From the NCBI GenBank assembly GCA_003561665.1, contig PWVY01000129.1, forward strand, positions 1 to 11,278: 11,278 bases of DNA, written 5' to 3'. Below are positions 6,282-11,278 of the stretch, piece after piece. Position 1 is the first letter of the stretch. Each line of letters opens with the position of its first letter. The notes below the pieces were generated by a model. It was not told the origin of the DNA. It searched no databases and saw only the letters and a list, made by a program, of their open reading frames with translations. Source of the stretch: Thermoplasmata archaeon. Lineage in GTDB: Archaea; Thermoplasmatota; SW-10-69-26. The translations under genes and the position numbers were made by a program.

Positions 6282-7166
6282 TTAGAGGAACCCGGCTTTC
6301 TGTAGCGCCATCAGGTCATCCGTGGAGAGCTTCTCGCCTTTCTTGAACCGCTCGTAGATCTCGGTGGCGGCTTCCTTGGCTTCGCGCTCGCTGACCTCTT
6401 TCTTGGCCTTCTTCTCCTTCTGCTTGAGGCCCACGATGACTTTCTCGTAGTCACGGATCTGGTTCACCATCTCGATGTACTCTTGGTGAACTTGATCGGC
6501 GAGCTCCTTCGATTCGACGAACTTGTCCTGCGCGTTGTCTGCCTTCTTGCGGACCTCGTCGGCTTCCTCGAACAAGCTCACCATCTGATCGTGTTCTTCT
6601 TGAGCTTGCTCGGCGAGCTCCGTGACCTCCTCGTGTGCCTCTTCGGCCTTGTCCTTGACCTCTTTGAAGGCTTGGAAGAGCTCTTTCGTGTCCTCGTCCT
6701 GCGAGAGTTTCTCTTCCTTCTCTTCTATTTGAGCTTGAAGATCCTTCATCTCGTCGATGAGGTCGCGTTCCTTGTCAGGCTCGAGAGCCTGCGTCATGTG
6801 CTTTTCCTCGAGCTTCCGGATCTTCTTCTTCAGCTGCCCGATGCTTGGACCATCGTCTTTCTTCTGCTCGCGTCGTGCGGCTTCGAACGCCTCACGAGCT
6901 TCAGCGGCCTCCGCGTTCAACTCGTCCCGGAGATCCTTGACCTCTTGCACCTTCGTGTTGAGCTCATCCCGGCGGGTCCGGTGCTCGTTGGCCTTGTCCA
7001 CAAGCTCGCGGACCTTGGCATTAAGCTCATCCCGTTTTTGAGCCCAATCCTTGGTCTGCTGGTTGAGCTTGTCCCTTTTGGAGCGGTGCTTGTTGGCACG
7101 TTCGTTCAACCGTTCCTTCTTCTCAAGGAACTCTTCCAAAGTTGCTTCAGTCGCAGCAGCTGACAT
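6282..7166 (-). CDS. COG1340-type archaeal coiled-coil protein (294 aa)
   Basis: ATG at 7166 is chosen because GAGGT lies about 9 nt upstream; an upstream in-frame start would read through the promoter. The protein (MSAAATEATLEEFLEK...) is almost entirely charged heptad-like helix with repeated K/R-R-DELN segments from about 20 to 110. A KKDDGPS break lies near residue 120, and a second coiled coil spans about 125-265. The C-terminal segment (ERFKKGEKLSTDDLMALQK) is the conserved end of the uncharacterised archaeal COG1340 family, and the length fits. There is no signal peptide or membrane segment, so it should be cytosolic, forming elongated dimers or higher oligomers. The molecular role of the family is not established. 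It is lysine-rich, in contrast to the secreted proteins of this window. It has its own promoter region and a 5' leader hairpin. Confidence 0.88.
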   Translation of the reverse strand: MSAAATEATLEEFLEKKERLNERANKHRSKRDKLNQQTKDWAQKRDELNAKVRELVDKANEHRTRRDELNTKVQEVKDLRDELNAEAAEAREAFEAARREQKKDDGPSIGQLKKKIRKLEEKHMTQALEPDKERDLIDEMKDLQAQIEEKEEKLSQDEDTKELFQAFKEVKDKAEEAHEEVTELAEQAQEEHDQMVSLFEEADEVRKKADNAQDKFVESKELADQVHQEYIEMVNQIRDYEKVIVGLKQKEKKAKKEVSEREAKEAATEIYERFKKGEKLSTDDLMALQKAGFL

Positions 7167-7183
7167 CCGGACGACCTCTTCGC

Positions 7184-7192
7184 GATTAAACC
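7184..7192 (-). promoter_or_regulatory. possible second TATA-like box of the coiled-coil gene
   Basis: The minus strand reads GGTTTAATC, about 22 nt upstream of the ATG at 7166. The spacing is slightly short for a leaderless start, but the sequence matches the GGTTTWA boxes of neighbouring genes. Confidence 0.3.
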
Positions 7193-7193
7193 G

Positions 7194-7227
7194 CCAGCGC
7201 CCTGGCCGCGAAGGTCCAAGGTGCTGG
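7194..7227 (-). promoter_or_regulatory. stem-loop at the predicted 5' end of the coiled-coil mRNA
   Basis: The RNA would read CCAGCACCUUGG, a 10-nt loop, then CCAGGGCGCUGG: twelve paired positions with one A-C mismatch and one G-U wobble. The stem starts at 7227, about 25 nt after the strong TATA box, so it would be the very 5' end of the transcript. Confidence 0.5.
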
Positions 7228-7248
7228 TTCGACGGGTAAGTGGACCCC

Positions 7249-7256
7249 ATATAAAA
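7249..7256 (-). promoter_or_regulatory. TATA box of the coiled-coil gene
   Basis: The minus strand reads TTTTATAT, the best archaeal TATA match in the window. It predicts a start near 7226 and a leader of about 60 nt. Confidence 0.65.
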
Positions 7257-7296
7257 GGTTTCTCGCATGACTGGGGGTCACACCAGGCTCAATCAT

Positions 7297-8598
7297 CTAG
7301 GCCAGCTCCCAGAAGCGGTACGCCTCCTTCTCATCGAAGCAGTACTGCACCGTGTTGAACGCGTCAACGAGGTTCGCGACGTCGCCTTTCACCTTCTCAG
7401 GGTCTTCACCTTTGAGCACGACGCGCGCATAAATCTCGGCCACCTCATCCATGTGCTCGGGGCCCATGCCTCGGCGTACGAGCTCTTGCGTCCCGAGGCG
7501 AAGGCCGCTGGGGTTGAACGGACTCTCATCGCCGGGGATCATGTTCATGTTGCAGATCACGCCTGCATCCTCCAACAGCTGAGCGATGTCTCGACCGCCC
7601 CCGTGTTCGCCGACATCCACGGCGAGTTGGTGGCTGCGGGTGAACCCGTGCTCTTCGCAAAGAACGCTGAAACCGCGCTCGCTGAGCGCTTGGCCAAGGG
7701 CTTGGCTTGTGTCCACGATGGTCTGCGCGTATGCCTCTCCGTGTTCTAAGTGCTCGGCGAAGGCGACGGCTTTCGCGGCTAAATGATGCAGGTGGTGGTT
7801 CGAGACCACGCCAGGGAACACGCCCTTGTCCAGGCGCTTGGTGAATGCTTCCTCTTCGGAGCTGCCTTCTGGATCCTTGGTGGATGCGATGATGCCTCCT
7901 TGCGGCCCGGGGAGGGTCTTGTGCGTGCTCGCGGTCAGGAGATCTGCACCTTCGCGTAGGGGGTCTTGGAATTGGCCTCCTGCGATGAGGCCAAGCACGT
8001 GGGCCCCGTCGTAGTGCACGGTGGCGTCGACTTCTTTCGCGACGGGCGCTAGCGTTTCAACGGGTGCGGGGAAGAGGAAGAGGCTCTGGCCGAGGAGGAG
8101 GATGTCGGGTTCGATGTCTCGGATGCGGTCCGCGGCGGCGTCTTCGTCGATGGTCAAGCGGTCGGGGTCATCGGGGAGGGGTTCGATGTTGAGGTCTCGG
8201 ACGCCTGCGGCCCCGATGCGGGCGTGACTGATGTGGGCGCCGCTGTCTGTGTCGAGCGTCATGAGCGTGTCGCCGGGTTCGGCGAGGGCGAAGAAGACGG
8301 CCATGTTGGCGGTGGTCCCGGAGGTGGGGCGCGTGTCGGTGTAGGGTGCATCGAGGAGGTCTTGGGCGAGGGTTTCGCAGCGGCGTTCGACGTTGTCGAT
8401 GTGTTCGAGGCCTTGGTAGTAGCGTTTGCCGGGGCGGCCTTCGGCGTAGCGGTCGTGGAAGTCGCTGGCGAGCAGGCGTCGTGCGGTGGGGCTTATGCAG
8501 TTCTCGCTGGCGATCATCGGGAGCGAGGTTTCGAAGAGGTGGTGGTGTTGTTGGACTTGGTCGGTGACGTAGTCGGCGTGTTGGCTTGGTGTGGGCAT
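7297..8598 (-). CDS. glyA: serine hydroxymethyltransferase (433 aa)
   Basis: This PLP enzyme interconverts serine and glycine while moving a one-carbon unit to or from a folate-type carrier (tetrahydrofolate or, in many archaea, a methanopterin; the sequence does not decide). Motifs include SENCISPTAR near residue 31, RYAEGRPGKRYY (50-61), the PLP-ring aspartate in HYDGAH (Asp197), and the Schiff-base lysine in STHKTLPGPQGG (Lys227). Length is normal for the family. The ATG at 8598 has GAGGGAG upstream; the longer in-frame start at 8694 would add 32 residues overlapping the promoter and the end of ribA. It follows ribA by 73 nt but has its own TATA-like box, so co-transcription is optional. 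The sequence is rather acidic. No key residue appears lost. Confidence 0.96.
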   Translation of the reverse strand: MPTPSQHADYVTDQVQQHHHLFETSLPMIASENCISPTARRLLASDFHDRYAEGRPGKRYYQGLEHIDNVERRCETLAQDLLDAPYTDTRPTSGTTANMAVFFALAEPGDTLMTLDTDSGAHISHARIGAAGVRDLNIEPLPDDPDRLTIDEDAAADRIRDIEPDILLLGQSLFLFPAPVETLAPVAKEVDATVHYDGAHVLGLIAGGQFQDPLREGADLLTASTHKTLPGPQGGIIASTKDPEGSSEEEAFTKRLDKGVFPGVVSNHHLHHLAAKAVAFAEHLEHGEAYAQTIVDTSQALGQALSERGFSVLCEEHGFTRSHQLAVDVGEHGGGRDIAQLLEDAGVICNMNMIPGDESPFNPSGLRLGTQELVRRGMGPEHMDEVAEIYARVVLKGEDPEKVKGDVANLVDAFNTVQYCFDEKEAYRFWELA

Positions 8599-8646
8599 GG
8601 GGTCTCCCTCGGTGGCGCGCGGCGTGGGGGCGAACCGGTGGGGGGG

Positions 8647-8656
8647 ACTAAAACCT
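8647..8656 (-). promoter_or_regulatory. TATA-like box for glyA
   Basis: The minus strand reads AGGTTTTAGT, about 54 nt upstream of the ATG, predicting a leader of about 28 nt that includes the GAGGGAG ribosome site. Confidence 0.5.
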
Positions 8657-8671
8657 GTCTGCCGGGCGTGG

Positions 8672-9271
8672 TTAGGGTGGGAGCAGGTGGCCAAGGCGGT
8701 CGCGTTTGGCTCCGAGGTACGCGCGGGCGTGTTCGTCTTGGTTGACGAGGAGGGGGAGGCGTTCTTCGACGGTGATGCCTTCGTTCTCGAGAGCGTTGAC
8801 CTTGTCGGGGTTGTTCGTCATCAGGCGGACGCGTTGGATGTCGAGCGTTTCGAGGATGTGTGCTGCGGCGGTGTAGGTGCGTGCATCGGCGGGGAGGCCG
8901 AGTTTCTCGTTGGCTTCGACCGTGTCGTGGCCGTCGTCTTGGAGCGTGTAGGCGCGGATCTTGTTGAACAGGCCGATGCCGCGTCCTTCTTGGTTGAGGT
9001 AGATGAGGAGGCCGTGTCCTTCGTCGTGGATCGTTTCGAGGGCTGTGTCGAATTGGGCTCCGCAGTCGCAGCGGAGGCTGTGGAAGGCGTCCCCGGTCAG
9101 GCAGGCGCTGTGGATGCGGCAAAGCGCCGCATCTTGGTTTGCGGGGTCGCCGTGGGTGAGGACGGCGTGTTCGCCGTCGAGGTCGTCGTGGCGGAAGGCG
9201 TGGACCTTGAAATCGCCCAGGGGAGTGGGGAGGTTGGCGGGCCCCACCATCTCGGGCGTGCGTGAGGGCAT
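8672..9271 (-). CDS. ribA: GTP cyclohydrolase II (199 aa)
   Basis: The enzyme opens GTP to a 2,5-diaminopyrimidinone product, formate and pyrophosphate, the first step of riboflavin synthesis. The zinc cysteines are Cys57, Cys68 and Cys70 (ACLTGDAFHSLRCDCG). YLNQEGRGIGL (91-101), NKIRAYTLQDDG (Tyr108), Asp129/Arg131 in ADAR and TNNPDKV are all in place, at a constant +3 offset from E. coli numbering. The usual HSEC reads HSAC here (Ala56). The ATG at 9271 has GGGAG upstream; an ATG four codons earlier (9283) would use up that site. It is a stand-alone cyclohydrolase without a fused RibB domain. Many euryarchaea use the unrelated GTP cyclohydrolase III instead, so this bacterial-type gene may have been acquired by transfer or may mark a lineage that uses RibA. 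Confidence 0.95.
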   Translation of the reverse strand: MPSRTPEMVGPANLPTPLGDFKVHAFRHDDLDGEHAVLTHGDPANQDAALCRIHSACLTGDAFHSLRCDCGAQFDTALETIHDEGHGLLIYLNQEGRGIGLFNKIRAYTLQDDGHDTVEANEKLGLPADARTYTAAAHILETLDIQRVRLMTNNPDKVNALENEGITVEERLPLLVNQDEHARAYLGAKRDRLGHLLPP

Positions 9272-9293
9272 TGGGTCTCCCATACGCTTGGGG

Positions 9294-9303
9294 CCTAAAA
9301 ACC
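9294..9303 (-). promoter_or_regulatory. TATA-like box for ribA
   Basis: The minus strand reads GGTTTTTAGG, centred about 28 nt upstream of the ATG at 9271, predicting a nearly leaderless message. It lies in the 51-nt gap after the methyltransferase stop. Confidence 0.5.
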
Positions 9304-9322
9304 GACCCCTGTCCGGGCGGGT

Positions 9323-10432
9323 TTAGGCAGCGTCGTTGCTGGTCGTGGGGAGGCGGGTTTGCCCTTTTGGGTCGGCTGGTTTGTCGCTTGTGCTCTTCGT
9401 CAAGGGCGTGTGTTGCGCTTCGTACCCGTGGGGGGTGCGCGTGAGGGTGTCCGTGGTGTGGAGGAGGATGCGTTTTTCTTGTTTCGTCGTCACGGGGAAC
9501 CCGTAGGTTTCGGCGGTGTACTTGAAGGTGTGATCGTCGCGTTGGCGTTCTTCGACGAACGCTTCGTGGCGCGTGAGGCGTTCGTGGGCGACGCGTTGCG
9601 TCATGGGGGGGATGTGGTGTGCTCGGTCGTGGAACCGGTCGACGAGGGCTTGTTGAAGCTCGAAACCGATGCTGGATCGGGCGGAGGCCATCGCGGCGAG
9701 GGTGGTCGTGCCGGTTCCCCAGAAGGGGTCCAGAACGGTGTCGCCTTGGATGCTGTACATGTTGATCAAGCGGTAGGGGATCTCGAAGGGGTACGCGGCG
9801 GATCGCTCGCGCAGGTCGTCATGTTCGAGGTTTTGGAGGGCCCCGTTCACATCCGTCCAGACGTCCGAGAACCAAACGTTTCGTTCTTCCCAGAAGAACG
9901 CGCTCTCGTATCGAGGTTGGTGGTTGGGGGGGAAGGAGCGGTTCTCGCCGTTGCGGAAGACGAGGATGTACTCGTGTTCGAGCGTGGCGTACGCGTTGGT
10001 GGGGAGCATGCCGCTGCCGACGAACTTGCTGGGGCTGTTGGTGGGCTTGCGCCAGAGGATGTCCGGGAGAACGTCGAAGCCAAGCTGGGTGAACGTGTCG
10101 ATGATGCGGGCGTGGTTGGGGTAGGCTTGGAAGGTGTCCCCGATGCGGCGCACGGCATCCCCGATGTTGATGCACGCGATGCCGCCGGGAGCCAGCACGC
10201 GGGCGGTCTCCTTCCAGGCCTCGTCGAGCGTTTCGTGCATGGCCTCGAAGGCGCCTTGCCCGTCCTCGTTCTCCAGGGCGTCTTCGGCCTCTTCGTTCAG
10301 GTCCCCGAAGGCTTCGTCCCACATCTCCACCATCGGGTACGGGGGCGAGGTGACGATGAGGTCCACCGCATCGTCCTCGATGAGGTCCATGGTTCGCGCA
10401 TCTTGCACGTGAACGGTGTGCTTCGTTCGCAC
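9323..10432 (-). CDS. orphan DNA N4-cytosine methyltransferase, Zim/CTAG type (369 aa)
   Basis: The gene runs from GTG at 10432 to TAA at 9323. Catalytic motif IV TSPPYPM (28-34) comes before the AdoMet-binding motif DPFWGTGTT (235-243), the beta-class order of N4-cytosine and N6-adenine enzymes; TSPPY favours N4-cytosine. The distinctive TSPPYPMVEMWDEAF stretch is what I recall of the haloarchaeal CTAG methyltransferase Zim and of CTAG enzymes such as M.MthZI, so CTAG is the likely target (inference). The middle (about 120-215) should contain target recognition. The last 60 residues are hydrophilic and low in complexity. No restriction endonuclease gene is adjacent, so it is an orphan with a possible epigenetic or repair-related role. 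A TATA-like box about 26 nt upstream implies a leaderless transcript, and GGAG lies very close to the GTG. Confidence 0.9.
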   Translation of the reverse strand: MRTKHTVHVQDARTMDLIEDDAVDLIVTSPPYPMVEMWDEAFGDLNEEAEDALENEDGQGAFEAMHETLDEAWKETARVLAPGGIACINIGDAVRRIGDTFQAYPNHARIIDTFTQLGFDVLPDILWRKPTNSPSKFVGSGMLPTNAYATLEHEYILVFRNGENRSFPPNHQPRYESAFFWEERNVWFSDVWTDVNGALQNLEHDDLRERSAAYPFEIPYRLINMYSIQGDTVLDPFWGTGTTTLAAMASARSSIGFELQQALVDRFHDRAHHIPPMTQRVAHERLTRHEAFVEERQRDDHTFKYTAETYGFPVTTKQEKRILLHTTDTLTRTPHGYEAQHTPLTKSTSDKPADPKGQTRLPTTSNDAA

Positions 10433-10453
10433 ACTGCTCCAAGGGGAGGTCGG

Positions 10454-10461
10454 TGTTTAAC
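10454..10461 (-). promoter_or_regulatory. TATA-like box for the methyltransferase gene
   Basis: The minus strand reads GTTAAACA, centred about 26 nt upstream of the GTG start, which fits a leaderless mRNA. Confidence 0.5.
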
Positions 10462-10484
10462 TTCTGTGAGGGATGGGATGCCAG

Positions 10485-10533
10485 GGCTCCCGTGTGATTG
10501 GATTGCCACAACACACGATTTCAGACGGGAGCC
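10485..10533. repeat. 49-nt inverted repeat with 9-bp arms
   Basis: GGCTCCCGT (10485-10493) pairs with ACGGGAGCC (10525-10533) perfectly across a 31-nt loop. A second overlapping pair, CGTGTG (10491-10496) with CACACG (10512-10517), offers an alternative fold. It lies 24 nt upstream of the methyltransferase TATA box and 64 nt past tRNA-Met. No T-tract follows on either strand and no C/D or ACA box was recognised, so its role is open: operator, small RNA, or 3' structure of a tRNA transcript. Confidence 0.55.
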
Positions 10534-10596
10534 TTCGTACGCCGCGCGTGTGCCGGTCGTGCGCATCCTGCGGGGTTCTGCAAGAAGATGACCGAA

Positions 10597-10671
10597 TGCC
10601 GGGAACGGGATTCGAACCCGTGACCTACGGATTATGAGTCCGGCGCTCTTACCAGGCTGAGCCACCCCGGC
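10597..10671 (-). tRNA. tRNA-Met, elongator (anticodon CAT)
   Basis: Acceptor GCCGGGG pairs with TCCCGGC (one G-U), followed by discriminator A. The anticodon loop CTCATAA gives CAT, and the T arm is ACGGG-TTCGAAT-CCCGT. The context ACTCATAATCC and the GCCGGGG start match archaeal elongator tRNA-Met; archaeal initiators start AGC. A CAT tRNA destined for Ile modification is less likely. The outermost anticodon-stem pair (C27-T43) is mismatched. The gene is 75 nt, with no intron and no encoded CCA. Confidence 0.92.
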
Positions 10672-10711
10672 AACGTGTCGGCGGCCGTAACCGCTCCTCC
10701 TTGATGAAGGT

Positions 10712-10727
10712 TCGCGGTCAACCGCGA
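10712..10727 (-). repeat. short hairpin just after kptA
   Basis: TCGCGG / CCGCGA with a 4-nt loop starts 7 nt after the kptA stop. No T-tract follows, so it may protect the 3' end of the message rather than terminate it. No clear TATA box separates it from tRNA-Met, leaving co-transcription possible. Confidence 0.4.
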
Positions 10728-10734
10728 TGATGCG

Positions 10735-11278
10735 CTATTGGGCGCGGGAGAGGTATTCGCCGGGAACGTGCTCGGTCGTGTACACGGTCTTGGAAGCGTT
10801 CCAGATCGTGTTCCCATCCTCGCTTGCTTTCTGGGCTGCAACCTCGAGGATGATGGGGTTCTCCACGCGTCGAAGCCCCGCGGAGAGCGCGCTTTCGTAC
10901 GTCTCCGAGAGGTGCACCAAAGATCGATCGCTGGGGTTCAAGCCCCGCTCGAGCACCAGCTCCAGCTCCTCCTCTGAGACCGGGTAGTACAAGCTCTCGG
11001 GGATTCCTTCCGTCGAGAAATCCCACTCCAGGTCCAAGGAGTGAGCGTACGTGGCTCGGATCTTCCCGTCCTTGATCTCGTAGCGACCCTTCGGGTCCGT
11101 ATCGCTGACGCCTTGCACGTGGCGGGGGCGAAGCCAGTGGAACCGATCGCGTTTGTTCTGGATGCTCTCCACGAGCGCGTCCAGGTCCACCCAGCCTTTC
11201 TCATCCATCTCAAGCCCGAACCGGTCCGGGAAGTGCCGGAGGATCCCGGCCATGATGCGGCCGAGGGGGTTGAGCTCC
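10735..11278 (-). CDS. kptA: RNA 2'-phosphotransferase Tpt1/KptA, 5' end outside window
   Basis: Tpt1/KptA enzymes move an internal RNA 2'-phosphate to NAD+, releasing nicotinamide and ADP-ribose 1'',2''-cyclic phosphate. 180 residues are visible; the frame stays open to the window edge (ELNPLGRIMAG...), so the true start lies outside. Counting from the Met at 11253: LRHFPDRFGLE (Arg6, His7) is the catalytic Arg-His start, followed by GWVDLDALVE, RHVQGV..DPKGRYEI, KIRATYAHSLD, then VHLSETYESAL, VENPIILEV and VYTTEHVPGEYL. Two usual motifs deviate: YGHS or QGHS reads YAHS, and the YHGT NAD+-contact segment reads YYPV. I recall similar changes in haloarchaeal relatives. The archaeal substrate is unsettled, since archaeal tRNA splicing does not normally leave a 2'-phosphate. 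tRNA-Met lies 63 nt downstream on the same strand. Confidence 0.92.
   Translation of the reverse strand, partial: ELNPLGRIMAGILRHFPDRFGLEMDEKGWVDLDALVESIQNKRDRFHWLRPRHVQGVSDTDPKGRYEIKDGKIRATYAHSLDLEWDFSTEGIPESLYYPVSEEELELVLERGLNPSDRSLVHLSETYESALSAGLRRVENPIILEVAAQKASEDGNTIWNASKTVYTTEHVPGEYLSRAQ

Noticed and set aside
8591..9265. 224-codon plus-strand frame
   Set aside because: Antisense to ribA, which has all family motifs in the other strand.
9296..9340. T-run after the methyltransferase gene as an intrinsic terminator
   Set aside because: The T-run coincides with the ribA TATA-like box and no convincing stem precedes it, so the promoter reading is preferred.
9359..10591. 410-codon open frame on the plus strand
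   Set aside because: It is antisense to the methyltransferase gene, whose motifs, promoter and start are clear. Its composition is typical of the shadow frame of a GC-rich gene.
1..11278. CRISPR array, insertion sequence or toxin-antitoxin pair
   Set aside because: No regularly spaced short repeats, transposase motifs or terminal inverted repeats were seen. The two small genes are separate units without pair features.

Overview
The window looks archaeal. The evidence is TATA-like boxes about 25-30 nt upstream of several starts, giving short or leaderless messages, two tRNA genes without encoded CCA, an archaeal-type COG1340 coiled-coil protein, a Tpt1/KptA RNA 2'-phosphotransferase, and a CTAG-type N4-cytosine methyltransferase resembling haloarchaeal Zim. 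The DNA is GC-rich. Secreted proteins are very acidic and almost lysine-free, while the cytosolic coiled-coil protein is lysine-rich. This argues against a strict salt-in halophile. A euryarchaeal lineage (Thermoplasmatota or a haloarchaeal relative) is an inference; no marker here fixes the phylum.

Every gene I can support lies on the minus strand, so the window reads right to left. From the right edge: kptA (5' end outside the window), elongator tRNA-Met(CAT), a 164-nt spacer with a 9-bp-arm inverted repeat, an orphan DNA methyltransferase, ribA (GTP cyclohydrolase II), glyA (serine hydroxymethyltransferase), a COG1340 coiled-coil gene with a hairpin at its predicted 5' mRNA end, an unknown 97-aa gene, and an unknown 46-aa gene with a strongly structured leader and a hairpin/T-tract terminator. 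tRNA-Gln(CTG) follows. Most of these housekeeping genes have their own promoter in a short spacer.

The left half (1-5163) is a two-gene operon behind a TATA box at 5317-5324 and a cluster of CGTTC/GAACG half-sites. Both genes encode exported proteins: 869 aa complete, and at least 839 aa running off the left edge. Each has a signal peptide followed by four divergent beta-sandwich-like units of about 190-230 aa with MAM / immune-inhibitor-A C-terminal character: a WATNL-type motif, two cysteines 62-71 residues apart, a D-S/I-x-GEE strand and a closing GWY. Unit n of one protein resembles unit n of the other, so a four-unit ancestor appears to have been duplicated. No catalytic domain is visible. 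They look like surface or extracellular binding proteins. This operon is the best candidate for an undescribed system in the window.

The second most interesting region is 5500-5830: a 46-aa gene, too short for routine gene calling, with competing leader hairpins, one of which would cover its ribosome binding site. No stretch above 300 bases lacks a gene. No CRISPR array, insertion sequence or rRNA was seen.
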